Positions 7,849-16,251 are shown, numbered from the stretch's first letter. The stretch is 64,000 nucleotides of DNA from Saccharopolyspora indica (GCF_027853965.1 NZ_JAQGLB010000001.1:744001-808000), one strand, 5' to 3'. Numbers and translations are program-made. Notes: generated by a model not told the origin, from the letters alone.

Positions 7849-10007
7849 CCAGTCGGCTTGATGGCCCGCTGAAAGTCACCGGGCAGGCCAAGTACGGGGC
7901 CGATCACAACTTCCCGGGCATGGCCTACGGGTATCTCGTGCTGAGCACCATCGCGCACGGTGAGATCGAGACCGTGGACGTCACGGCGGCCAAGGGTGCT
8001 CCGGGTGTTCTCGGGGTGTACACGCCGTTCGACCGGCTGGAGCTGAGCACGGCTCAGTCCCCGCTGTTCGGCGAGACCTGGGTTCCGCTGCAGGACCGGG
8101 AGGTGGCCTACTACGGCCAGCCGATCGGGTTCGTGGTGGCCGAGACGTTCGAGCAGGCGCGGGATGCGGCGATGCTGGTGGAGGTCGGCTACCGCGCGCG
8201 GCCTGCGGTGACGTCGTTCGAGGACGGGCTGGCCACGGCCGAGGAGGCTCCGGGCACCGAGGATCTCGCGGTGCTGGCGGAGGGCGTGGAGTCCATCGAG
8301 GAGGCGCTGGCGGCCAGCAGCGTGGTGGTGGAGCAGACCTACCGCACGGCGACGCAGAACCACGCCGCGATGGAGCCGCACTCGGCGGTCGCGGTGTGGG
8401 ATTCGGGTGTGCTGACCGTGTACAGCGGGAACCAGGCGTCCGATCTGCAGGCGACGGAGCTGGCCAGTGCGCTGGGCGTGGACATCGCGTCGGTGCGTGC
8501 GCTGAACCCGTTCGTGGGCGGTGCTTTCGGCGGCAAGGGGCGCACTTCGGCACCGGCGTTCCTCGCCGCTGCGGCGGCCAGGGTGCTGGGGCGGCCGGTC
8601 AAGGCGGCGCTGACCCGGGAGCAGGTGTTCACCGCGACGGCGGGCCGGGCGGCCACGGTGCAGAAGATCGCTCTCGGTGCGGCCGAGGACGGCACGTTGA
8701 TCGCGGTGCGGCACGATTCGTGGTGCGCCACGGCCGCGGACCGCTCGTTCGTGGAGCCGACTTCGCACGGCACGTCGCGGGAGTGGTACGCGACGCCGAA
8801 CTTGGCGCTGAGCCAGAAGATCGTGCCGTTGAACGTTCCGCCGACGACGTTCATGCGGGCGCCGGGGGAGGCGCCGGGGTCGTTCGCGCTGGAGAGCGCG
8901 CTCGACGAGCTGGCGGTGGCGCTGGGCATGGATCCGATCGAGCTGCGGCGGCGGAACAGCTCGATCGCGCCGCCGGGCAAGGACCTGCAGTGGTCGAGCA
9001 AGCACCTCGACGAGTGCTTCCAGATCGGCGCGCAGCGGTTCGGGTGGTCGCAGCGCTCGCCGCGCGGTCGCGAGGACGGGGACTGGCTGGTGGGCATGGG
9101 GGTGGCCACGGCGATGTTCCCGGCGTTGCGGTTCCCGGCGACCGTCGAGATCACCTTGCGGGAGGACGAGACCGCGGTGATCTCGACCAGCGGTGCGGAT
9201 CCGGGCACCGGGCTGTTGACGGTGCTGGCGCTGGTGGGGGCGGAGTCGCTGGCTGTTCCGGTGGATCGGATCACGCCGCGGTTGGGTGATTCGACGTTCC
9301 CGTCGGGCGGTTTGTCGGGTGGTTCGACGGCGACGGCGAGCGCGGGTTCGGCGGTGATGGTCGCGGCTGTCGAGGTGATCGATGCGCTGCTGGCCCTGGC
9401 GTCGGCGCCGGAGGGGCCGCTGGCGGGGGCGGAGTTGTCCTACGAGGACGGTCGGGTGCTGGCCGAGGACGGCCGGTCGCTGAGCTTCGGCGAGGTGCTG
9501 CGGGCGGTGGGCCGCGAGTCGGTTTCGGCGACGGGTTCGTCGGCTCCGGGTGAGGAGTTGACGAAGCACTCGTTCAGCTCGTTCGGGGCGCAGTTCTGCG
9601 AGGTGCGCGTGCACAAGTGGACGTGTGAGACGCGGTTGTCGCGGATGCTCGGGGTGTTCGACTGCGGCCGGATCATCAACGAGACGGCGGCGCGCAGCCA
9701 GGCCTTGGGCGGGATGATCTGGGGTGTGTCGGCGGCGTTGCACGAGGCGCTGGAGTTCGAGGGCAGCGGGCGGCCGGCCAACGGTGATCTGGCCGGGTAC
9801 TTGCTGCCGGTGAACGCCGACGTCCCGGAGGCGGATGTGGAGTTCGTGCGGTATCCGGACACCTTGCACAACCCGGTCGGGTCGAAGGGCTTGGGCGAGA
9901 TCGGCACGGTCGGGGTGGCCGCGGCGGTGGCGAACGCGGTCTACAACGCCACGGGTGTGCGGGTGCGCCACATCCCGATCACCATCGAGGACCTGCTGGT
10001 GCGGTGA
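7845..10007 (+). CDS. Molybdenum-cofactor-binding catalytic subunit, PaoC-like
   Basis: This 720-residue large subunit carries the molybdopterin cofactor and the catalytic Glu. Seen are VGGAFGGKGRTSAPAFLAA (cofactor loop), TFMRAPGEAPGSFALESALD (Mo-proximal Arg/Gly loop), the strand around DCGRIINE, and NPVGSKGLGEIGTVG, whose Glu is the expected active-site base. It hydroxylates or oxidises aldehydes or heterocycles using water oxygen; the substrate is unknown. The GTG overlaps the preceding stop by 4 bases. No XdhC-type maturation gene follows; the operon ends at a hairpin and a convergent TetR gene. Confidence 0.92.
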   Translation: MTSRLDGPLKVTGQAKYGADHNFPGMAYGYLVLSTIAHGEIETVDVTAAKGAPGVLGVYTPFDRLELSTAQSPLFGETWVPLQDREVAYYGQPIGFVVAETFEQARDAAMLVEVGYRARPAVTSFEDGLATAEEAPGTEDLAVLAEGVESIEEALAASSVVVEQTYRTATQNHAAMEPHSAVAVWDSGVLTVYSGNQASDLQATELASALGVDIASVRALNPFVGGAFGGKGRTSAPAFLAAAAARVLGRPVKAALTREQVFTATAGRAATVQKIALGAAEDGTLIAVRHDSWCATAADRSFVEPTSHGTSREWYATPNLALSQKIVPLNVPPTTFMRAPGEAPGSFALESALDELAVALGMDPIELRRRNSSIAPPGKDLQWSSKHLDECFQIGAQRFGWSQRSPRGREDGDWLVGMGVATAMFPALRFPATVEITLREDETAVISTSGADPGTGLLTVLALVGAESLAVPVDRITPRLGDSTFPSGGLSGGSTATASAGSAVMVAAVEVIDALLALASAPEGPLAGAELSYEDGRVLAEDGRSLSFGEVLRAVGRESVSATGSSAPGEELTKHSFSSFGAQFCEVRVHKWTCETRLSRMLGVFDCGRIINETAARSQALGGMIWGVSAALHEALEFEGSGRPANGDLAGYLLPVNADVPEADVEFVRYPDTLHNPVGSKGLGEIGTVGVAAAVANAVYNATGVRVRHIPITIEDLLVR

Positions 10008-10014
10008 GGTCCTG

Positions 10015-10048
10015 GCGGGTACCGCCGCTGTCCGGCGGTGGTACCCGC
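10015..10048. terminator. Bidirectional hairpin between dehydrogenase operon and TetR gene
   Basis: GCGGGTACC and GGTACCCGC arms, extended by GCCG/CGGC around a short loop with a 3-base bulge, lie between two convergent stops (10007 plus, 10172 minus). Confidence 0.55.
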
Positions 10049-10171
10049 GTCCGGTGGGTGCTGCGGGCCCGGCCGCAGCGCGTTTCAGGGGGACCGCCGG
10101 GAATCGGCTGTCCTGGCCGATCTGCTGCCAACCGACGACTGCGGGCGGGTCCCCGCATCGTCGAACGCGCC

Positions 10172-10903
10172 TTATGTCTCTTGCCGGGCTCCGGTGCCGG
10201 GGAAGAGGTGGCTTTCGACCATGTCGGCGAGTTCGCGGCCGTAGGGCCGGGGGTCGAAGTCGCGGTCGCGGGCGTGGCGCTCGGCAGCGGAGTCGATCGC
10301 GCCGCGGATGATCATGGCCATGACGTCGGGGTTGACGTCGTGCATCTGAGAACCGCCGCGTTCGCGGGCGAGCAGGCCCGCCAGGTCGAGAGGGAGCAGC
10401 TCCTGCGGCCAGCGTTCGGCGCTCTCGATGATCTCGCTGAGGCGCCGTCCGTCGGAGTGGCGGTAGGCGGTGCCGAGTTCGACGAGCGCGGCGATGTCCC
10501 GGGGGTTGTCGGCGATGAAGTCGATGTAGGCGCGGATGTAGGCGCGGATGCGTCCAGCCGCTGTGGTCTCGGCGCCGATGGCCTCGGCGACGACGTCGGC
10601 CAGGCGAGTGTTGACCTCGAGGACGACGTGGCCGACGAGGGCGTCCTTGTCGCGGAAGTAGTGCAGGATCGCGCCCTTGCTGGCCCCGATTCGCTCCCCG
10701 ATGCGGATCAGCGAGGTCTGCGCCCAGCCCAGCTCGACGATGGTGTCGATCGCGCCGTGCAGGATCTGGGCACGTCGACCGCGTTCGGTGAAGGTCATTT
10801 CCTCGGGGGCTCGTTGCTTCCACATCGGCGTGAACTGGTCCTCTCGAAGACGGTCTCGGAGTGAGGGCGGGTACGACGGGCGAATTGTTTCCGACTCAAC
10901 CAT
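10172..10903 (-). CDS. TetR-family regulator beside carboxylesterase
   Basis: This is a TetR protein with a long N-terminal arm before the helix-turn-helix (TIVELGWAQTSLIRIGERIGASKGAILHYFRDKDALVG). The start is uncertain: ATG at 10903 gives 243 residues, while ATGs at 10825 and 10798 would trim the arm. None has a perfect ribosome site. It is divergent from the carboxylesterase gene, with an imperfect 30-bp palindrome between them, so it probably represses that gene and itself. The ligand is unknown, perhaps an ester or its product. Confidence 0.78.
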   Translation of the reverse strand: MVESETIRPSYPPSLRDRLREDQFTPMWKQRAPEEMTFTERGRRAQILHGAIDTIVELGWAQTSLIRIGERIGASKGAILHYFRDKDALVGHVVLEVNTRLADVVAEAIGAETTAAGRIRAYIRAYIDFIADNPRDIAALVELGTAYRHSDGRRLSEIIESAERWPQELLPLDLAGLLARERGGSQMHDVNPDVMAMIIRGAIDSAAERHARDRDFDPRPYGRELADMVESHLFPGTGARQET

Positions 10904-10980
10904 GTGATCACCGCGGAACCCGATCCGGCGAGTTCTGCGCGGCAGTTGCTGCCTGGACTGTGCGGCTGGACTCATTTCCG

Positions 10981-11010
10981 ACCATCTGGTCTGATATCAG
11001 ACTAGGTGGT
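10981..11010. promoter_or_regulatory. 30-bp TetR operator with perfect 14-bp core
   Basis: The core GTCTGATATCAGAC (10989-11002) is a perfect palindrome; the flanking 8 bases on each side match as inverted repeats at 6 of 8 positions (ACCA...TGGT ends). It lies between the divergent TetR and esterase genes. Confidence 0.65.
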
Positions 11011-11087
11011 CGTCGTGGGGTTCCGCGGTGGGCCAGGTGTCGGCGCGGCCGAGCGAGCGCCCGGCCGCGGCACGGGAGGTGGCTGCA

Positions 11088-12575
11088 GTGGGTGACGTGG
11101 TACGGACGGAGTCCGGCGCGGTGAGAGGGCGGTCGGAAGGCGGAGTGGCGGCCTTCCTGGGGATCCCGTACGCCGCCCCGCTGCACGGGGCGCTGCGGTT
11201 CCGGGCTCCGCTTCCCGCCCCTCGGTGGGACGGCGTGCGGGACGCGCGAGCGTTCGGGGTGTGGGTTCCGCAGCAGGGGATCCCACCCGCCGTGTCCGGA
11301 CCTACCACCGGTGAGGTGCCCGAGGTGCGCGGTGCGGCGGGTCCGGACTGCCTGACGCTCAATATCTGGACACCGCGTTCCGGCGGCGGTGACGCGCTGC
11401 CGGTGCTGGTGTGGCTGCACGGCGGCGGGTTCATCGGTGGCTCGGCGAACACGCCCGGATTCGACGGTACGACTCTGGCCCGGAGCGGCGTGGTGCTCGT
11501 GTCGGTGAACTACCGGGTCGGCTACGAGGGCTTCGGCTGGGTCGAGGACGCTCCCTGGAATCGCGGGGTGCTCGATCAGCTCGCCGCGCTGCGGTGGGTG
11601 CAGGACAACATCGCCGCGTTCGGCGGCGACCCGGACCGCGTGACGGTGTTCGGCCAGTCCGCGGGCGCGACCTCGATCGTCACGCTCCTCGCCGGAGGCC
11701 GCGCGGACGGGGTGTTCCACCGGGGGATCGCGCAGAGCCCCGGCAACGTGTTCATCCCGCGCGAGGAAGCGCGCGCCATCTCCGGGATGATCACTGACGA
11801 GCTCGGTGTCCGCCCGACGGCCGAGACGCTCGCGACCGTCCCCGCCGAAGCGATCCACGCGGTGCAGTGGAACCCGGTGGCGGTGATGTCCGCGGATCCG
11901 AGCGCCTGGACCTACTCCAACAGTCCCTTCGGCGTGGTCCTCGACGGCGAGCTGCTCGGCGAGCTGCCGTGGACGGCGATGCGGCGCGGCGCCGGCCGTG
12001 CGATCGATCTGATCTGCGGCTGCACGGCCGCCGAGGCCCGCATGTTCACCGTGAACTCGGACCCGGCCGACGCTGATCCCGTCGGAACGGCCCGGGACGT
12101 GGGCCTGGACCCGGGCGCGGTGGACGACTACCGCCGCGCCCGTCCCGGCATCACCGACAGCGATCTGTCCACGTTGGTGCTCTCCGACGCGTTCTTCCGG
12201 CTGCCCGCGCAGTGGTGCGCCCGGGCCCACGCCGAGGCCGGGGGCCGCACCTTCCTGTACGAGTTCGCCTGGGTCGGTGACCCGGTGTTGGGCGCCTACC
12301 ACGGGCTCGACCAGTCATTCGTGTTCGGTCTCCCGACCGGCCCGCTCGGCTGGGACCTCGGCGCTGGGCCGGGGGAGTTCGACGCGCTGTCCACGGCGAT
12401 GCGTTCGGCCTGGACGCAGTTCGCCGCCACCGGGGATCCCGGCTGGCCGCGATACCGGCCCGAGGACCGGCTCGCCCAGATCTGGGACCTCCCGCCGACG
12501 GTCGAGGCGGACCCGACCGCCACCTCCGCCGCGATCTGGGAGCGACACCACCGCACGGCGACGGTCTACGAGTGA
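11088..12575 (+). CDS. Type-B carboxylesterase/lipase family protein
   Basis: This is a 495-residue alpha/beta-hydrolase of the COesterase family that cleaves carboxylic esters. The oxyanion-hole motif HGGGFIGGS is near residue 110, the nucleophile elbow is FGQSAGAT near 190, and the catalytic His region is GAYHGLDQSFVFG near 405. The GTG at 11088 has GGGAGGT 7 bases upstream; an in-frame GTG at 11028 lacks one. No signal peptide is visible, so it is probably cytoplasmic. It is controlled, by inference, by the divergent TetR through the palindrome at 10981. Confidence 0.88.
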   Translation: MGDVVRTESGAVRGRSEGGVAAFLGIPYAAPLHGALRFRAPLPAPRWDGVRDARAFGVWVPQQGIPPAVSGPTTGEVPEVRGAAGPDCLTLNIWTPRSGGGDALPVLVWLHGGGFIGGSANTPGFDGTTLARSGVVLVSVNYRVGYEGFGWVEDAPWNRGVLDQLAALRWVQDNIAAFGGDPDRVTVFGQSAGATSIVTLLAGGRADGVFHRGIAQSPGNVFIPREEARAISGMITDELGVRPTAETLATVPAEAIHAVQWNPVAVMSADPSAWTYSNSPFGVVLDGELLGELPWTAMRRGAGRAIDLICGCTAAEARMFTVNSDPADADPVGTARDVGLDPGAVDDYRRARPGITDSDLSTLVLSDAFFRLPAQWCARAHAEAGGRTFLYEFAWVGDPVLGAYHGLDQSFVFGLPTGPLGWDLGAGPGEFDALSTAMRSAWTQFAATGDPGWPRYRPEDRLAQIWDLPPTVEADPTATSAAIWERHHRTATVYE

Positions 12576-12590
12576 GCCGGACGCGCACGC

Positions 12591-12722
12591 GTACAGCGCG
12601 GTGTTCGTCTCCGCCCGGATCGCCGCGACCAGCCGGTCCGGCGTCGAGAACCTGGGCGCTTCGCACCCCGCCCGCACCGCTTCCTCCAACGCCGCATCGA
12701 TCAGATCAGCCGGGTTGTGCCT
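12591..12722 (-). pseudogene. Relic of Tn3-family transposase (DUF4158-like N-terminal region)
   Basis: Forty-four in-frame codons read DLIDAALEEAVRAG, then FSTPDRLVAAIRAETNTALY. This is the wording of the N-terminal domain of Tn3-type transposases in actinomycetes (hydrophobic DxLNxAxEELVRxxxELPxFSTLDRLxxxIRxxVN). Neither a start nor the catalytic part is present, and the frame runs into the esterase gene on the other strand. A dead fragment left by an old transposon is inferred. It is bounded by the esterase stop and a strong terminator. Confidence 0.5.
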
Positions 12723-12733
12723 CGTCGTGACCG

Positions 12734-12768
12734 CCCGGCGGGATCGCCTCTTCGGCGATCCCGCCGGG
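12734..12768. terminator. Perfect 15-bp stem terminator between convergent genes
   Basis: CCCGGCGGGATCGCC, a TCTTC loop and the exact complement form a very stable hairpin between the esterase/transposon relic and the minus-strand DUF6194 gene. It probably works in both directions. Confidence 0.75.
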
Positions 12769-12798
12769 CCTTGCCCGAGTCGTACTTCACGCCCCCTT

Positions 12799-13275
12799 TC
12801 AGCGGTGGCGGTGGGCGGCGCGGGCGTGGGCCTGGGTGATCAGGTCGAGGGCCTGGGCCGCGGTTCGCGGTCCGGGGTTGAGGATCGAGATCCAGGACTG
12901 GGTCGCGTAGACGGGGTGGGGGAGGACTTCGTCGAGGGCGGTGTAGTCGAACTCGTCGTGGTGGGCGGGGTGCGCGGCGGGGCTGTGGCCGGTGAGCCGC
13001 TGGAATTCGGTGCGGCCGACGTTGATGTTGAGGCGGTAGACGCCGGGGCGGTCGAGGTCGGATTCGGCGTCGAAGGTGCCGTAGTCCTTGGTGACGATGG
13101 TGGCGAACGGGAACGGCCGGTCGGCGGGGTCGCGGCCGTCCGGGTCGTAGTGGAAGAAGGTGTCGCCCCAGGCGATTTCGGGGGCTCCGCTGGCCTCGTC
13201 GGCCGTTTCCGCTACGACGCCGGGCAGGCTGCTGGTGTGCTGGATGATGTCGGCTTCGGTCGGCCCAGTGCTCAT
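12799..13275 (-). CDS. DUF6194 family protein
   Basis: This 158-residue protein has the family signature FATIVTKDYGTFDAESDLDRPG followed by YRLNINVGRTEF, and ends with a TQSWISILNP segment. The function is unknown; the family is widespread in Streptomyces and related genera and shows no catalytic motif. The ATG at 13275 is preceded on its strand by an inverted repeat TTCAAC-n6-GTTGAA. It is convergent with the esterase gene across a terminator. An upstream hydrolase gene lies on the same strand, 72 bases away. Confidence 0.75.
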   Translation of the reverse strand: MSTGPTEADIIQHTSSLPGVVAETADEASGAPEIAWGDTFFHYDPDGRDPADRPFPFATIVTKDYGTFDAESDLDRPGVYRLNINVGRTEFQRLTGHSPAAHPAHHDEFDYTALDEVLPHPVYATQSWISILNPGPRTAAQALDLITQAHARAAHRHR

Positions 13276-13278
13276 GCC

Positions 13279-13296
13279 TTCAACTTTATCGTTGAA
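13279..13296. promoter_or_regulatory. Inverted repeat upstream of DUF6194 gene
   Basis: TTCAAC and GTTGAA arms around TTTATC, 3 bases before the minus-strand start codon. The AT-rich sequence stands out from its surroundings and could be an operator. Confidence 0.4.
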
Positions 13297-13347
13297 CTGC
13301 TTTTTGAGACTTTTCCTGAGTCAGGCCGGTGATCGGGGAGAGAACTT

Positions 13348-14100
13348 TCAAATTGGGGTTCCGGTGGTCTGATCTTGCGCCAGGTGCCGGGTGAAGAACC
13401 GGGCTGCGGCGTCTCCCGCGTGCTGCGGGACGCCGGTGTGCCCGCCGGTGTTGGCGTGCAGCGTCTTCTCCGCGGAGCCGAAGGCGTCGAAGAGGTCCAG
13501 GGCCGACTGCCGGTCGTTGCCCTCGTCGTCCCACTGCAGCAGGACGTGCAGCGGAATGGTGACCTGCCGCGCCTCCTGGAACGTGGTGCGCGGCACGAAG
13601 CTCCCGGCGAACAGGACGGCCGCGGCGATGCGGGGCTCGGTCACCGCCAGCCGGACCCCGATGGAGATCACCCCTCCCGAGTACCCGACCGGACCGCTGA
13701 TCTCGGGCAGCGGGAGGAGGGCGTCGAGGGCGGCCTGCCATTCCGGGACCGCCTCGTCGACCAGCGGGAGGATGAGCCGGTCCACGATCTCGTCGTCGAC
13801 CGGTCCGCCGGCTTCCAGCGCCCGGCGCAGGTCGGCGCGGGCCTGCTCGGCGATGGCGGAGCGGGGCCGGCCACCGCTTCCGGGGAGTTCGATCGTGGCC
13901 GTGGCGAAGCCTTCGGCCGCGGAGTGCCGGGCCCGGGCCACCAGGCGGGGGTACATCCTGTGCAGTCCGCCGGGGTGGCCGAGCAGGACCAGCGGGGCCG
14001 GTGCGGATGTCGGTGTCCACAGGATGCCGGGGATCTCGCCGAGGGTGAATTCGCGTTCGAGGACGCCGTCGTCGAGGCGCTGCTCGGAGGTGAATCGCAT
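13348..14100 (-). CDS. Alpha/beta hydrolase, dienelactone-hydrolase-like
   Basis: This is a 250-residue single-domain hydrolase. An HPGGLHRMYPR oxyanion strand lies near residue 42, the nucleophile motif is GYSGGVISIG (G-x-S-x-G) near 140, the acid is probably in LLQWDDEGNDRQ, and the His in NTGGHTGVPQHA. The family acts on esters, lactones or amides; the substrate is unknown. GAAAGG precedes the ATG at 14100. A short reading frame (14143-14295, same strand) and a 13-bp hairpin lie upstream. No partner gene is evident. Confidence 0.75.
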   Translation of the reverse strand: MRFTSEQRLDDGVLEREFTLGEIPGILWTPTSAPAPLVLLGHPGGLHRMYPRLVARARHSAAEGFATATIELPGSGGRPRSAIAEQARADLRRALEAGGPVDDEIVDRLILPLVDEAVPEWQAALDALLPLPEISGPVGYSGGVISIGVRLAVTEPRIAAAVLFAGSFVPRTTFQEARQVTIPLHVLLQWDDEGNDRQSALDLFDAFGSAEKTLHANTGGHTGVPQHAGDAAARFFTRHLAQDQTTGTPI

Positions 14101-14142
14101 GGTCGTGCCTTTCGGGAGTGCTCGAAGGCGCTCCCGGACGAC

Positions 14143-14295
14143 CTATCGTCCGGCCGTGACCCCGGAGGGGAGCGCCCATGTCGATGCGTTCACGGGTACC
14201 ACCTCCTCGTCGTCCGGCACGGCTTCCGGGAAAGTAGTAGCGGTCGTCGTGCTGCGGCAACAGGTTTTGCGATCGACTCCGCGGCCGGATGTCAC
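14143..14295 (-). CDS. Possible small peptide or leader ORF upstream of hydrolase
   Basis: A 50-codon minus-strand frame from GTG at 14295 ends with PVNASTWALPSGVTAGR. An inner GTG at 14193 has GAGGAGG about 7 bases upstream and would give only 16 residues ending at the same stop, 42 bases before the hydrolase ATG. It could be a leader peptide or regulatory upstream ORF. No recognised family. The outer start overlaps a hairpin, so the inner start is likelier. Low confidence. Confidence 0.25.
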   Translation of the reverse strand: MTSGRGVDRKTCCRSTTTATTFPEAVPDDEEVVPVNASTWALPSGVTAGR

Positions 14296-14307
14296 GGAGT
14301 CGATCGC
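14269..14307. terminator. 13-bp perfect inverted repeat after small gene
   Basis: GCGATCGACTCCG and its exact complement flank a 13-base loop. It lies just downstream of the minus-strand 48-residue gene (stop at 14335) and probably terminates or attenuates its transcript. Confidence 0.5.
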
Positions 14308-14334
14308 CGCGAGGCCGTGCGGTGGGGTGGGGGC

Positions 14335-14481
14335 TCAGTCGTAGCCGCGGATCAGGTGGCTCTCGTCGAGGTCGTCGAGTTCGGGCTCGGTGCGGTCCTG
14401 GGCGGGGAGGTGGAGCTCGTCGTGGTCCGGGACGAAGGAGTCGTAGCGCTGTTGAGCGGTGAGGGGGTCGGAAAGCGTCAT
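14335..14481 (-). CDS. 48-residue acidic hypothetical protein
   Basis: An AAAGGAG ribosome site sits 7 bases before the ATG at 14481, so translation is likely. The product begins MTLSDPLTAQQRYDSFV and ends with an Asp/Glu-rich half closing in HLIRGYD. No family recognised; it has the size of a peptide precursor, but no modification gene is adjacent. Its upstream region carries the AT-rich element shared with 5578-5598. A hairpin follows it. Confidence 0.5.
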   Translation of the reverse strand: MTLSDPLTAQQRYDSFVPDHDELHLPAQDRTEPELDDLDESHLIRGYD

Positions 14482-14619
14482 GACCGGCTCCTTTCGGCGC
14501 GGAAGTGATTGCCCGATGGTGCTTCTCGGCGATCGAGATCGCATCGCGACCCGCTGAGGTGCTGATCGGAATCGCCCGGTCGAGCACTGTTGATCAGCAC
14601 CGATATTGATCTCTGTGGC

Positions 14620-14640
14620 TTCAGTGTTGATCAAAATAAA
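14620..14640. repeat. AT-rich shared element, copy 2
   Basis: TTCAGTGTTGATC followed by AAAATAAA, 20 of 21 identical to 5578-5598. It lies about 140 bases upstream of the 48-residue minus-strand gene, in the same orientation relative to the downstream gene as copy 1. A nearby ACTGTTGATCAG (14586-14597) resembles its core. Confidence 0.45.
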
Positions 14641-14677
14641 CACCACACCGGAACTCGCTTCAGTCAGGCACCCGAAA

Positions 14678-14696
14678 GATCGCCTCGACGGCGATC
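14678..14696 (-). terminator. Short hairpin at D-aminoacylase stop
   Basis: GATCGCC-tcgac-GGCGATC overlaps the minus-strand stop codon at 14695-14697. Confidence 0.35.
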
Positions 14697-16251
14697 AGCT
14701 TCGCGGGGTGAGGCGGATTCCGCTGCGGTGGCCGAGGTAGCGGCCGTCCTCGACGACGGTGCGGCCGCGCTGGCAGACCCACGGGATGCCTGCGGGCTGC
14801 TGCATCGGGTCGGCGTAGTCGCCGCGGTCGCCGACGGTGCGGGGGTCGAAGGCGACCAGGTCGGCGATCTTGCCGGGGGCGATCTGGCCGCGGTCGGGGA
14901 TGCCGAAGATCTGCGCGGGCAGCCCGGTCATCCGGTGCACGGCTTCGGGCAGGTCGAGGACTCGGCGGTCGCGGGTGTAGCGGCCGAGGACGCGGGGGAA
15001 GGTGCCGGTGAGGCGCGGGTGCGGTTTGCCGCCGGTGCCGGGTGGCAGGCCGTCGGAGCCGATCGCGGTGTGCGGGTCGGCCAGGGCGAGTTCGAGGTCG
15101 TCCTCGTGCATGCTGAAGTGGATCATCGCGGCGCGCAGGCGTTCGGTGACCAGGACGTCGATGAGCGCGTCGACGGGTTCGGCGCCGGTGGTCCCGGCGA
15201 TCTCGGCGAGGGTGCGGCCTTCGTGGCGGTGGCTGGCGGTGGTGGCGATGAGGATGCGGTCCCAGCGGGTGGTGGCGTTGATCGTGGTGGCGAGCTCGTC
15301 GCGGCCTTTCGGGCTGGTCAGGCGGGCGAGGATGTCGTCGGGGTTGCCGGTGAGGTAGTGGGCGGGCAGCACGGCGGTGAGCATCGTGGAGGAAGCGGTG
15401 TAGGGGTAGACGTCCTGGTGGACCTGCTGGCCCCGGTGGCGGGCGCGGTCGAGTTCGTCGAGCGCGGCGCGCATGGTGCCCCAGTTGCGGGGGCCGGTGA
15501 CCTTGAGGTGGGAGATGTGGGTCCGGCCGGCGACGGCGCCGATGCGCAGGGCTTCGCCGATGGATTCCAGCAGCGCGTCGCCTTCGTTGCGCATGTGCGT
15601 GACGTAGTGGCCGGTGCCGCCGAGGACGCCTGCCAGGTCGGTGAGCTCGTCGGTGGTGGCGAAGACGGCGGGCGGGTAGATCAGGCCGCTGGAGAGGCCG
15701 AACGCGCCTGCGGTCATGCCTTCGTCGAGCGCGTCGCGCATGGTGCGGCGGGCGTCGTCGTCGGGTGCCGCGTCGGTCATGCCGGTGGCGGCGATGCGGA
15801 GGGTGCCGTGGCCGACGAGCGGGCAGTGGTTGGTGACGTAGCCGGCGGCGTCGGTGGCGGCGAACAGGTCGTGGAAGCCGGTCCAGGTGATGTCCAGGGG
15901 TGGGAAGAGGCGTTGCAGGAAGGTGGTGAGGGTGTCGTGGTGGTCGTGGCTGCGCGGGGCGAGGCTGAATCCGCAGTTGCCGACGATCTCGGTGGTGATG
16001 CCCTGGTGGATCTTGGTGGTGTCGTGGGCGGGGAGCAGGGGTGCGTTGTCGGCGTGGGAGTGGACGTCGATGAAGCCGGGGGCGAGGACGAGGCCGGTGA
16101 GGTCGCGGCGGGGGATGTCGGGTGGGAGGGTGCCGGGGTTCTCGACGGCGGCGATGCGGTCGTCGTGGAGGAGGACTTCGGCGGGGCGCAGCGGGGTCGC
16201 GGTGCCGTCGGCGAGGTCGGCTCCGGTGAGCAGGAGTTCGGTTCGGGGCAT
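14695..16251 (-). CDS. N-acyl-D-amino-acid deacylase (amidohydrolase family)
   Basis: This is a 518-residue D-aminoacylase-type zinc amidohydrolase that releases D-amino acids from N-acyl forms. APGFIDVHSHADN (residues about 58-70) gives the first metal pair, GNCGF the bridging Cys region, THMRNEGD and HISHLKVTG later ligands, and IGSDG near residue 395 the catalytic Asp. The length and the ending (GKIADLVAFDP, then WVCQRGRTVVEDGRYLGHRSG) are typical. The ATG at 16251 follows a gap divergent from the lipoate ligase gene. D-amino-acid derivatives from peptidoglycan or peptides are plausible substrates. Confidence 0.88.
   Translation of the reverse strand: MPRTELLLTGADLADGTATPLRPAEVLLHDDRIAAVENPGTLPPDIPRRDLTGLVLAPGFIDVHSHADNAPLLPAHDTTKIHQGITTEIVGNCGFSLAPRSHDHHDTLTTFLQRLFPPLDITWTGFHDLFAATDAAGYVTNHCPLVGHGTLRIAATGMTDAAPDDDARRTMRDALDEGMTAGAFGLSSGLIYPPAVFATTDELTDLAGVLGGTGHYVTHMRNEGDALLESIGEALRIGAVAGRTHISHLKVTGPRNWGTMRAALDELDRARHRGQQVHQDVYPYTASSTMLTAVLPAHYLTGNPDDILARLTSPKGRDELATTINATTRWDRILIATTASHRHEGRTLAEIAGTTGAEPVDALIDVLVTERLRAAMIHFSMHEDDLELALADPHTAIGSDGLPPGTGGKPHPRLTGTFPRVLGRYTRDRRVLDLPEAVHRMTGLPAQIFGIPDRGQIAPGKIADLVAFDPRTVGDRGDYADPMQQPAGIPWVCQRGRTVVEDGRYLGHRSGIRLTPRS

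Noticed and set aside
7563-10823. 1086-codon minus-strand open frame
   Set aside because: Antisense to the molybdenum dehydrogenase; very Arg-rich translation and no motif.
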